NCBI GenBank assembly: GCA_021396245.1
Contig: WNYE01000013.1
Location: forward strand, 62,001 to 126,000
Length of the DNA: 64,000 nt
Origin: Sporothrix humicola
Taxonomy: Eukaryota > Ascomycota > Sordariomycetes > Ophiostomatales > Ophiostomataceae
Reading direction: 5' to 3'
Shown here: piece by piece, positions 47,321 through 58,772 of the stretch
Layout: each line of letters begins with the position of its first letter
Numbering within the stretch: position 1 is the stretch's first letter
Program-made: the position numbers and the translations under genes
The notes under the pieces: model-generated
The model's database searches: none
What the model was told of the DNA's origin: nothing
What the model saw: the letters and a program-made list of their open reading frames with translations, nothing else

Positions 47321-50300
47321 GGCCTATTTGGTACCCTGCGCTGAACTATCGTGGGGGCCGCTTATTTAGGGGACGGATACGGAGCAGGAGAAGGGCAAGC
47401 CGTAGGGCCAAGACATAAGACAGGTTGAAAACAAAGATCGAGGGCCGTCTCTTTTTGGTGTGTCTAAACAGTGCTCTTACTTTTCTGTCTCCGAGCCTGG
47501 TGTTAGTGGCGATCCACCAGGGCACCGTTCCGCTAAAGACGTTGAGAGTCCGTTAAATTGGCTTTTCAAGTCGCCCCTAGCGCACCCTGTGCCCCCGGAG
47601 CACCCCCCTTCCACAAACCAAAAGCCAAACGCGCCGTTTTGCCTTTGCTACAGGGCAACGATGCCAGAACAGGGCACGGACAGGGGAGGGTGACGCTCGC
47701 GGGCGTCGGGGAACCGGTGGAACGCCAACGCCGCAACGTTTTTGACCAGTCAAAACGAGTCAGCGCGATTGATATCTTTTTTTGTGATTTGTCTGTGACG
47801 AAAGAAGGAATTTTGAACTGCGCGAACGGCATCTTTCCGCGATTGATTTGAGACCTAAAGCAAATTCGGATCAAAAGAATTCAGACCAAACAAAACATCA
47901 ACACATCTCGTGTGCCATGTTTTAGTCAGTCATCTAACCTTCTTTTCTGGCGTCTTTTTTTCTCGACAATTCTTTCCTCATTTTTTACTATATTTTTTTG
48001 GTGCTGCCTATGTCTTTAGGGAGGAGCTCAGTGTACCATTTTCCACTTTTCCCAAAGCCCCTGTCGTTCCGCTTTTGCGGTGGTTCCGCAACCAAAAGTA
48101 TCCTCCGAAAGAGCGTACCGATTGAACATCAAATAACTACTCATACTTGGACAAGGTAGAGCGCATGATGATTGTTGATATAAAAATATTTACGTTGTAG
48201 GGATCCATAGTATCTCACAATAATGATATGCAGAGAGCTTATATGTAGAGCACGATACGTTGTATCATGAAATAAACTGCCCGAGGAGATAGGCACAATC
48301 GGACCATAAGACGAACCAAAGAAACAGCAACTGTGGTTAAAATAAAATAAAGAAGGACGGAACACCAACCTGGGATTGTTTTTTGGTGGAGGATGGACTG
48401 CAACGCTGCAACGCAGTGCAACGATGGGTAACGCCAGGCAGCCGTCGAACGACAGAACGACAGGCAATATTACAACGATGTTGTACGACGTATCATGCTT
48501 TAAAGTGCACGAAAACAGAGGTGCAGATGTGCTTGACCGTACTTTGTTTGCTGTTCTTTCCTCTGCAGAAATCAGCATGATAATCATGATATCCAACTTG
48601 CTTGCATCATCAGACACTGCGGTTTTACTTTCCTCCTTCTCACTAGCATCTCGATTGCATCTCAAATCAACTGGCAAGTCCAATGTGTATCATGAGACGT
48701 TTGCGGAACGCACGGAATGACAAAATCTGAAAACCACTGCCGAAAAGATTATGTGCTTACGGGGACTAGAAGCATCTCACATTATCTCCAAGGACTATCG
48801 TCATATGTCCGGCGAGCTTCATTTTATGTCCACCTAACGAATTTTCTTATCATCTTCTCGTCCTTCTTCTGAAATCTTCTTTCATTCTTCCATTTTCGAT
48901 TGCAGATTCCCGCAGGACGGAGTCTTCCGTTTTTTACTTCCCATTTTTGAATTCCGCGGCCAGGGTTGAGCGGTGAGATCTCTTTTTTTTTTCTTCCTCT
49001 TTGGAGTACTACAATTTTCAGTAAGGCATGAGGCATGATGCAGGTGCACACCATCAACAGAAGGCTATGAGTGATGCTCAAAATACACCCGACAGGGATG
49101 AGTGAGGCTGCCACTTGATGTCACCACCTACTACCAAATTCCCAACGCCAATGCCGGAGGATTACTTGCGCCGACGCGCCAGGCCTCACTAGGTCAGTCT
49201 TGGCTGTAACGAAAGAAGGCAAACGAGCAGACCAAAAAGAACAATAGAAGCGATGCCAAAAGGGAAAGAAAAGGAGAGAAGCTTCCGTGAACTTGTCCAA
49301 ATAAAATAGTGAAGACCGAGCAGCAAATACCGGCAAGAGCCCGGCGAATGCAACCCAAAAGACAAATGGCTATCCGTGCCGAGCACACTGAGTCTTGCAG
49401 CTACTGAATTGAGCTTCAGAGTCTTGCGGCTTGCAGCTGTCCGTACGACTCCAAAACACAGATCCCAGTCAATTCAAACAAACTAAAAACCAAGGCACAC
49501 AAATACTGAGCAAAGAATGAGGAAACTCACAGTGAGTGGACAGAAAATAGCATCAAAGATTCGGCTTTCCCTTTTTCCTTTTTTTCTCCGTCCCCTACCC
49601 TTGTTAGCCATGTTTTTTCTGTTGATTTTCTCTGCTTTCTCTATTTTGGACAAGATCGGCCGGTGGTCGCCCTTAAGACTTGAGACCCATTAAGGGGAGA
49701 AATGCACAGAAGAGATCTCGCACCCGCAAGGTGCAGGAAAATCTATGGAAAATCTTTGGAAAATCGCACGACGGATGCATGGACAGCACCAAAACCCCGA
49801 GGGATGAGTGGAAAAAAACAAGGGACCAGAGTAAGGGACCGAGAAAAAACACACTTCTTTCCAAAAAATGAATCCATTCAACGGCCGAGCCGCTTTGCCG
49901 GAAAGGTACTGGGCATGGATATGGCATATAGCATATCATGATGATGTGCTGTGATCACTGTTGCCTCTTTCCCATTTGCCTCACTTTTTCCTGTTCCTCC
50001 TGTTCCTTCCTCCTTTTGGTCTTTCCTTCTCTTGTCCCTGCCCATCTGCTCCTTCCCTTTTTTCTTTGTTCTCTGCCTTCCGTCATTTCCTTTAAACCCA
50101 CGATTATCGCACCTACTCCTCTACCCTTACGACCCTGCCCCGAGACCTTGCTGGAGTCCCGTCCCGGTAGTCCAGTCCATCACAGGCCACGGAGTACTAG
50201 TACTCAGTTTGCTCCATTTCTAAGGATATGTACATATCGTAACGGGTGCAAGTAATACCCTCGCAGCCCTGTGTAGAAAGTGCGACTAGATATGTCATCG

Positions 50301-52153
50301 TCGCGTGCCTGCCTCCGGTAACACTAGTATCCGCTTACTGGAGGACAACAAAATGCCAGGAGAGGAATGCACAATGTGTGAAATGGGGGACACAAAAGAC
50401 ATGATGCTACAAAATGACACCAAAAAGTGTTGATGACAAAATCGAAAATCGAAAATGGGCAGGCACGCTAAAACATGCAAGTGCCAACGGGCAACAACGA
50501 GCAACGACAGGGAGAAGATCATAAGCAGGAAGCAGCAAAGCGAAAAAGCGAGGGGACATGAAAACAGGAAAGAGCGCCCGTGATAGGCCAGTTCGGGGTC
50601 TAAGTCGCCAAAAATAGAACCTTGCCTTTGCAAAGAAAAGGCCCTTGCCGTCTCCCCCCATGCCCATGTTCGATTGACCATTGGCATTGGCCATTTGGAC
50701 GCCATTGGGAACGCTGTGGAGAACGCCCATTGGACACGGCCATTGGAATTTCTCCATTGCCGTGCGGTGAAAGAGGGGAAATGGCAGGTGAAAAAGCGAA
50801 ATTGATAAAAAATGAGGGAAAAGGGAGAGCCGACAGGAGGAAGCTATTTTGAAAGGGAACTACATATACGATACATTAGAGATTGAGCAAATAAAATGAG
50901 CAGAAAAATATAAAAATGAAAATAACGCGATGATGGCAAGGTAGGGCGAGGAAAAAAGAGGCCAAAGAGGACCGGAGAGAGGCCACAGCCAAAAAGTACC
51001 GCACAGAAAAGAACACCGAGAAGCGAGAAGGATCTGGAAAAAAGAAAGATGGAACAAACAAAAGAAGCAATCCTCGAAGCAAGGGAAGAAAGATAGAAGA
51101 CGAAGACACAAAACACAAAGCAAAAGAAACAAATCACAATGTAACTTCTACACCGCAACATCATAAATCTCAACAAACTTCCACTCTTCACGATGCACGA
51201 TGCACGATGCAAGCCATAAAAATACCCATGTCAACTCTTCCCCAGCCTCTCATTCGGCATGGCATCATGAATTCATCCATGCCGAAAGCCACTACGCCAT
51301 ATCTGATTTGTCGAATAGGCGAACAAGGTGCCCTTGTCTCTTAAACTGGAGAAGAGAGCTGTGGGAAACAGCGGAAACCAGAGTTGTCAACTCCACCATT
51401 GGAGCTACTACACGGCTGGCATGGCAGAAAAAGTAAAAAGGCTAGCACTGAAAAGACTAAAAAGAAAAGTTAGACCGGGCTTGTTCACACGCCCTCTCCA
51501 TTTTTGTCTTTTCTTTCTTGTGGGTTTGTTTTGTTTTTCCTCTTTCCCTTCACCTTGATCATTAGGTCCGCGGCGTTACAGGGCGTTGTGACCCTTCTCT
51601 TTAAGAAATTTTTGCCCAAGGGCACCAAAGAGCACAAGAGCACAAACAAGCACACCAAAGACTTTTGCCAATGAACGCCAAATGGACGAATTGAGGCGCC
51701 ATCAGGTGCCAGAGGGTTCTCTAGCGGATTTTTTGGCTTTTGTTCTTCTTTTTCTGGGGACTATGATGTCGTCTCTCTGTGTCTGCCCTTCCTTTTGGTG
51801 GCGTTTTTAGCCTTTTTCTAGTGCTTCTTTGGTTTTCTCTTCCAAGACCACCCAAGACACCAAGGAAGCCTTTTGAGAGAGTTTTTCGTCTTTGGCTCGG
51901 GCGCTGTCTTTTTTCTTTGGCCCTTTTTTTTTACCTGGTCGGGTCTGTGTTGTCTCTTCCTCGTGCAATCCGCCTTAACCTTCCCTTTGCCGTATGGCGT
52001 GGTTTTCCACAAAAAGAACCAAGAAAAAGATCAGGGAGAAGAAGGAAAGGAAAGAAGAAAAAGAAGTAGGAAAATGGTGACAAGGCCAGGGTGAAGATAT
52101 GGAACTCGGTGCAAGTGGAACAATTACCGGATGTCGTCCTGTCACTTTTTTGA

Positions 52154-52173
52154 CCTTTGGCCTTTGGCCTTTG
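52154..52173 (+). repeat. Short tandem repeat, 7 bp x 3 (CCTTTGG)
   Basis: Two full copies and a third lacking its last base. Confidence 0.85.
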
Positions 52174-52818
52174 TATCTTGCGAGCTTGCGAGCGTCTCTT
52201 TTCCTGCATCTGACCACAGCCTGGCTACAAACATAGATACTACGGCTATCTACGGTGACTCCACGGTGACAGCAGCACAAAAAAAGCACCGAACGGAGCA
52301 AGACTGGCTGAGGAAGGCGAAAAGGTTTGAAAGAAAAGAGGATAAAAAGAGGAGCAGACGATGTCAAACAAGGCAGGACGAGGACACCAAAAGATAGAAC
52401 AAAAGAGAAATACCTCTTTGGTCCTCGGTCATGGACTCTCCCGAGGCGCAAACAATAAGCAACCCGTGATCGTGCCCACACCTTGTTTTAGCTGCAATCT
52501 GGAGAAGAAGAAGAAACAACAGAGAATAAACGAATAAAAAATGACATAAATAATAATAAAAATGATGAAAAACAAGAAGTAAAACAAGTGCTAGAGAAGA
52601 AGCAAAAATGGCCTGATTCTGGACATTTTGCTCCTTTTTCCCTTCCTATTTTAACTCGCTTCTTTTACTCCCTGATGTCGAATGGCGTCTGCAACGTTTA
52701 CACAGAAAAAGCCAACAACAGTGACGCTTTGTTGGGACAACGCCAGCTGTACAAGTTTGCCAAAAGCGTCCAAGCCTACGATCATAGGCAAGTAGGGCCC
52801 GTCTGGAGTCTTTGTTTG

Positions 52819-52854
52819 TTGGTGTGTTTTTTGGTGTATTTTTTGGTGTTCTTG
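52819..52854 (+). repeat. Short tandem repeat, 12 bp x 3 (TTGGTGTRTTTT)
   Basis: Units TTGGTGTGTTTT, TTGGTGTATTTT and a diverged TTGGTGTTCTTG. Same core as the blocks at 43001 and 43785. Confidence 0.8.
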
Positions 52855-54469
52855 ACGGCGAGTCGGGAGAAGTGCCGATGCCATAAGGCGAGTTCTAAGG
52901 GTCCTAAGAGTTCTAGTCGTCTCGAACTACTTGAATATCGTATCATAACTGGGGGGAGGCAAATGCAAGCCTCTTTCTGCAAGCACAGCCTGTCAGTTGG
53001 ACTGACTTGTTGTCTTGTCTCTGCTGTCCACTGCATTCACAATGCACTCAGCCGTTCCCATTTCTGTCGTAGCCTGAGCCTTTATTGATGTCTTGCATAC
53101 TTTTGCACTCCAGGGTGCATTCATCCTTTCCACAGGACGCAGTCACCGAAGAAAGGAAGGAAAGAAAGGGACGAAGCTAATGGAATATTCCGTTACGACA
53201 TATGTCACAGCCAGTAGGCGTCGTCAAGTGACCGTCAAACACCGGCTCGGTCTGCACGACACTCTTTTTTATTGGAGCACGACTGCTATTTTGTAGTGAA
53301 TTTGTATTTCAGGGTTCCCGGGACCGCCGCCTCGGGTCGATGCAGGAATCGGTTGCAGCTCAGCTGAGCGGCAATGAGTATTTGGAAGAGAGTAAAAGGA
53401 TGAAGGATGGCCAGCCCTGTCATCGTCATCCTCAGTCATCCCTCAATATCCCGCACGGGATGCATCTTACATGTAAAATGCATTCATTGTAACGTGTTCA
53501 TCGGGTTTTGCATTTGGAATTTTCAATGCTTTTGCATTGGGATCATTTGTGCGTTGATAAACCAACGGAGATGCACGGTCGTGATTTTATTTTAGATCAC
53601 ACCTGCAAGCCTCGTCAAAAACAACAAACACAACAGGTGACATGTTGGCGGCAAAAAGAGAGGCAGACTGGCAAGCCGCCAGACAACGGTCAAAGGTCGC
53701 TCTCGCATTCGCACTTCACAGCCCTTTTGGGCGTTTCGATAGCGTTGGCGTTTTACGCAGTAGTGTCACCCTTTTCTTTCATCCCTTCACGACGGTTCGA
53801 CACGATCACCAGCGATTTTCGGCGGCTCAGCCTAGCCACCGGAACTTGCCATATATCGCCTCCGTGAGGCTTAAAATCAGTCGACAATGAGACATTCTCA
53901 ACGGGCCGATGTCATAGCAGGAAAATCAGTCGCTGTTGGTTCTAATTCTTCTGACTTTGACTTTGATGTCTACCTGTATCTGTATTTTTGCCATTCTATT
54001 TTGAGCCACTCTTTAAGCCTCTCTTTAACCTCTTTTGAGCTGACCCTGTTTAAGCCTTGTTTTGGTGGACCGGCGTTCCAACGAGCAGTTGTTCCATTGA
54101 TTCTAGAAAAACACCATTCACCGGTTTAGGAAGGCTGAAACAAACAAATATCGGGTCGAGTAGGATGCTTAACCTATTTGACTGGCTGAACCTGCTTAAC
54201 GTCGTTACATCGCCAAACAATAGTCGACGTCGTTATCGTTTTGTCGTTTTAACCTTCTCATCTTTACTCAGTACTTGATGCCACTCGTCTTTTGTGTTTA
54301 CTTGTGATCTGTTTTTTTTTGGCCCTACTAAGTAAAACGGCGCTTTTTTCTGTCGGTCCTTCTCTATTGTCAGTTGCTGTTTTGGGGAGTTGTCAACCAA
54401 AGCCAAAATAGACAAAGCATTTTGAGCAAGTTTTTTGTAGAATAAAATATCCACGAACCAGATGAAAGT

Positions 54470-54630
54470 AGAAATAAATAAATAAAAATACAAAATAAAA
54501 TAAAATAAATACATTCAATACACAACAATAGTAAGTAAACTCCATTGTCCGATATTACGCAGATGCCAAACAACAGTCCGTTGGACAAAATATTTGAGGC
54601 AAAAAAAAAAAAAAATAATAAAAAACATAG
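54470..54630. repeat. AT-rich low-complexity patch with A15 run
   Basis: AAATA/AAAATA-type low-complexity DNA at about 54470-54515 and a run of 15 A at 54601-54615. Confidence 0.7.
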
Positions 54631-56055
54631 AGCCAACAACAGACGCTTAACCGTCTCACCTGGGCATCAGACGACACATTTTGCAAACCAGACTGATGTG
54701 TATGGCCAGTGATCAGGCTACGCCGTGTTATCACCGTCCGCCGGCGACAACTTAAGATGGCGATCGTTCAGTGGGGCATCTTAGCCTTGTCCTTCGGGTG
54801 AAAGATGAGCAGAATTAACAGGAAAGAAAACAACAGAAAATAAGAAAAGACGCCGTCAGATTCAGCCTTCCTGCTTGGTTGTCGGCTTGCGGAGAACAAC
54901 GGACGGGGCTGCGGAGCTCGGGATATTCTTACTCAAAGCCAAAAAACAGAGGCTGATGATGGCAAAAAGCTAAAATGGCCAGAAGCCAGAAAGTCAGAAG
55001 CTATTTTGAAAAAAGAAAAAAAAAGATAGCCTTGCCGTCGACAGGTGTGAGAAGAAAAATGACGGCTTCCCAAAAAGGAAGCACTTCGGCGCTTCTCTAG
55101 TTCTCGAGGGCAGAGCCGAACAAAACGGTGCCGTCCAAGTGAGTAGTGAGGTACGGCTGGCACAGTGCCACTTCGATTTTCTGGCACGGTCGTCAGAAGT
55201 ACACTCCCAAGAAGGCATCGTTAGGTCTTTTGGCGCGGCTGGGTCCATGACTGCGGCAATAGATGAGCCTTCTGTGATGACAAAAGTTGACAACGTTGTA
55301 AAGGGAATGTTTTAAAAAACAAAAGATATGTGAGAACAGAAATAAGGTGAGAAGGAGCCGTGTAATCCTTCAGCCAAAGGAGCCGCTTCGGGGAGGATGC
55401 ACTTCCGTCTTGTCATGATCCTTTCGATTTTGTATTCAGGAGTCGGAGTATGTTGATATTTTGTGCATTTGTTACTTCAACTATGGTAAACAATCTGCTA
55501 AACGGGAAGTCCGTAAATGTATTGGCCGACAAAATTGCAAGGTTGCAAAGCCCTTAGAAATGAGATGAGTAAATTTGTGACAGTAAAGTGCTCTGTTCCA
55601 TTCGGAGGGAAGAGCAGAAGGGCCATGCTGCCGGCACGGCGATTCCCTACGACGATGCAACGATAGACAGTAGCCGAAGAAAAGAAAAGGAAAGGAAATA
55701 AAGGAACGAAAATGAAGAGAAATGACACGGCATGTAGGCAGCTATGGTCCCTTATTTTTTGTTGTCCCTTTTGGTCCCATTTTGTCCCCTATTCAGCCGT
55801 GTGGTGTCAATGGACGGGAACGGTTCCTCGATCACAAGTTCCATGCATCGAGGACCGTTGGGACTCCAGGTCCGCACACAATCTCTCAGATCTTTCTCAG
55901 ACCTCGCAAATTCCTATTCGCCCACTCGGATTTTCTGCTGCCCTGGGCGGTCTTGATGATCTTCCGGGACGGCACCGTCGATGTGATCACGGAGATGATC
56001 GTGAACTATTTTGTCGATGGATGTAGATGCATAAGAGATCTAGGCACAATCATGA

Positions 56056-56473
56056 GGACGACTTATTGTGGTGTCCTCGGCTGGCCAGACCGCTCCAGCG
56101 ATTGTCGGTCCCTTCATGTTGCAACATGGATCACATATGATCTCGGCCGGCCCTATCGACGATAATGCAAGAGGTAAAAGCAACGTGGATATTTCATAAA
56201 GCAACACAGAGCCTCTGCATAGAGCCGGCGCTTTTTTGAGGCCATCGAGGCTTGTTGGTATCACCAGCCACGTCAACGCCTTGTATTCTTGCTTCCCTGC
56301 TTCCTTTATCGGCTCCGATGACGAGGCTTACGTCAATCGTGGCGACGGCAGTATTGACGTGTCGAGAAGGATCTGGTATATATGATCAGATGGGCCTTGC
56401 TGATATTGCAAAGGATTGCACATCACCTTCATCGGGTCAGTTTCTCGCATCTCTCGGACTCTGTGATGTTTAA
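56056..56473 (+). pseudogene. Possible decayed intradiol ring-cleavage dioxygenase fragment
   Basis: Three frame segments in order resemble successive blocks of fungal intradiol dioxygenases. 56056-56199 contains TAPAIVGPFML, like the family's ..A[IV]LGPF block. A second segment ending at 56385 contains DGSIDV, like the ..A[SV]VDVW block. A third, shifted by +1 and ending at 56473, contains GSGIYDQ and SPSSGQFLASL, like the GLYDVQ..DxxGxYxF blocks. A TAA (56197) lies between blocks one and two, possibly inside a GTAAAA intron, and a frameshift lies between two and three. The conserved Trp after VDV, the iron-ligand region and the whole C-terminus are missing, so it cannot be functional. The match is from memory of family patterns and is weak. 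Confidence 0.3.
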
Positions 56474-56877
56474 GTGATCCTCTTTCAGAAGCAAATATCC
56501 TGAAATACCTTTTAATCCGAGCAAAAGGTCTTACTCTCCGCATGTCCGCAGAACACCAGAGCCCTGTGTCGCTTAACGCGTCTATTGCTCGTATTCTCGT
56601 CTGATACACGCGCTCGACACGCACTCGATCCAGTCTCTTGCACACAAACAGACGAGGAAACATGAACATGCACAATGTGTATTTGTATCTGTATTTTGTA
56701 TCTGTATCTGTATTCTGTACTCTGTCTTTTCTATTTCCCTATCCATGAGTCCCTTTTTTAGTAATATATGTACAGTTATATGGGGTATCGGACGCCAGGC
56801 CCATTGCAAACCTCTGGCCATACAGAACGCAAACGTAAAATCAAACAATCCAATCGCCCATACATCGAATCGTTTCC
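56474..56877. other. Short intergenic region
   Basis: About 400 bp between the possible relic and the P450 stop, presumably holding the P450 3' end. It includes a TGTATCTGTATT-type slippage-like run at 56680-56720. No gene was seen. Confidence 0.5.
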
Positions 56878-58772
56878 CTATGACGATCCCTCGCTGAACG
56901 TGTCGACATCGTCGACTGTATCGATCGTCCGCCGCCGGAAGAGCACCTCGCCGTCTGGATTCGGCGTCTTGGACATCATAATCATCATCGGCTTCGGCCG
57001 CTCCTCGCCCTCCTTGAGCTTCATGTCAAAGTTGATGAGATAGTAGGACAACATCATCTTGAGCTCGTTTCCCGCAAAGAAGCGGCCGGGGCAGGCGTGC
57101 TTGCCCGCGCCAAAGTTCATGTTGGTGTCGCCAATCGTGGTGAATTGCCAGCGGTGGCCGTCCTCTTCGGACCGCTTGCGCAGGCGGAAGAAGCGCAGGG
57201 CGTCAAAGGTGTCGGGCTCTGGGTAGTAGCGCTCGTCGCGCGAGTAGCCGACCTGGGGCGCCAGAATCTTGGTGCCGCGGGGCAGGAGGGTGCCGTCGGA
57301 CAGCACGATCGGCTGGATAACCTTGCGAATAAAGCCGGCTGCCTTGTTAGCGGTGATCATTCAAAACGAGTGCTCAGGTTGTGACCTACTGATATTCCCC
57401 GAGAAGCGCTGCACTTCTTTGATGAAGCTGTCCATCTTCTTGAGCCGCGTCATGCTGTCCTTACGCGCCCAGGCCTCCTCGTTGTGCAGGATCGCCAGCG
57501 CCTCTTCGCGCAATTCCCGTTGAACATCGGGATAGGCCGCCAGATCAAACATGCAGTCGGCCAGCAGGTTGTTGGTCGTGTGGATCGAGGCCGCGCTCAG
57601 CACCAGCTGCAGCTCGGCCTGGGCCTGGTAGTCGGTCCGCTCGTTCTCGGGCAGCGTGTCCAGCAGCCACTGGATCAGGTCGTCAGGCTTTTCGTAGCCG
57701 GGGATGTCCATATCCCGCAGCCGCTCCTCCATAATGGGCTGCAGCATCGCCTTGGCGCGCGCAATGTCGGCGCGGATCTTGCGCAGGTCCGACACCAGGA
57801 ACTGGCCAATGGGCCGCAGCCACGCCGGGATAAACTGCAGCTTGACGACGGCCATGAACACGTGGATGGCAAAGTTGATGCTCGTGTCCATCCACTCCTC
57901 CTTGCGGTTGACCGACGTGCCGACGAACGCGCGGCCGCTCAGCCGGGCAATGGCCCGCAAGCCAAACGGATGCACCTTGACAGGTGTCCAGTCTGGATGG
58001 TTAGCAGGTGAATGGCAATAAAATGAGACATGCTGGGGTGACCTACCATTGCATTCCGGAAACTCGGTGGCGACGACGTATTCGATTTCCTTGCGTAGCT
58101 GCGGCACCAGCCGGGCCAGGTTCTGCGTCAACTTGGTCCGCACCACGCCCGACAGCATGTCGCCATTGTGGCCGAGACTGAATTTCGTGTATTGGCTGAG
58201 CATCGCCTCGTTGACGGCCTCGGTGGCGCTCAGGATCTCCTCGGGAAGGCCCTTGAGCTCCGAGATGAATTTGGCAGGAATGAGCACCTGCGTGCCTTCC
58301 GTCGCTCTTATTTGGTAGACCTTGTCGTAGAACTGTGCATTGTGTGTTAGAGGGTGACAAATGGAAGGAACGGGGATGGCTTTCCGCCCACTAAAGGAAG
58401 GGACCCAAGGGAGAGAAACAGGAAGGAGCACCCGACATCACGCACCTTGTTATAGCTGTCGCGGACGAGGTCTTCGGCACTGAAAATCCATTTTGTCTTG
58501 GCCGCCTTGTAAAAGGGCAGATTGAGCTTGCCCTTGCGACTGCCGCGGACGAAGTAGACGGTGAGTAATATGCATGCGAGCGCAATGTAGTAGCTGAGCC
58601 GGCTGGCGAATGGGTTGGATGCCGATTCTGACACGGACTTGGAGACTGTTGCCGAGACCGAAGCAGCTGCCATGCGTGCTGCTGGGGCAATGTCGAGCAG
58701 CGAATCGGCCTTGTTGAAGATATTGTACTTGCGGAGGAGCACGGCCGCCGTTGTGGCCGAAGAGTTGGGCAT
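56878..58772 (-). CDS. Cytochrome P450 monooxygenase (ent-kaurene oxidase-like fungal class)
   Basis: Four exons: 58446-58772, 58047-58332, 57390-57992 and 56878-57338, with introns of 113, 54 and 51 bp (GTGCG, GTAGG and GTAGG donors); 558 residues. Junctions read YNK|FYDKV, ECN-D-WTPVKV and NIT-GFIRKV. The N-terminus has a membrane anchor near residues 58-76 (LSYYIALACILLTVYFV). Visible motifs are the I-helix ASIHTTNNLLAD near 335, the K-helix ExxR (EVQR) near 397, and the haem loop FGAGKHACPGRFFAGNE with Cys488. The HTTN form of the I-helix and the HACPGRFFA haem loop recur in fungal secondary-metabolism P450s such as ent-kaurene oxidase (CYP503/CYP68-like). The substrate is unknown; no terpene cyclase or PKS is nearby. 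It should sit in the ER and use cytochrome P450 reductase. A later in-frame ATG (MAAASVSATV, 34th codon) is possible. Confidence 0.93.

Larger units (their letters stand above)
38001..48000. other. Gene-poor interval, part 2
   Basis: Alternating pyrimidine-rich and purine-rich blocks with T17-T18 runs (38192, 47303), a TACGGAGTA word (41387), the TTTTGGTGTC quasi-repeat block at 43785-43863 and a 10-bp array at 43001. The best coding candidate is a 137-codon frame at 39977. No tRNA, rRNA, snRNA or intact transposon was recognised. Confidence 0.5.
48001..56055. other. Gene-poor interval, part 3
   Basis: Noncoding-looking DNA with a pyrimidine-rich block at 49970-50110, a purine-rich block at 50870-51120, short arrays at 52154 and 52819, and an AT-rich patch at 54470-54630 with an A15 run. 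Frames are short and unrecognised. A 50-codon frame at 53342-53494 (starting MQESVAAQLSGNEYLEESKR) is the most protein-like but unsupported. Confidence 0.5.

Noticed and set aside
53342..53494. 50-codon frame starting MQESVAAQLSGNEYLEESKR
   Set aside because: Too short to judge by eye; no leader or homologue recognised.
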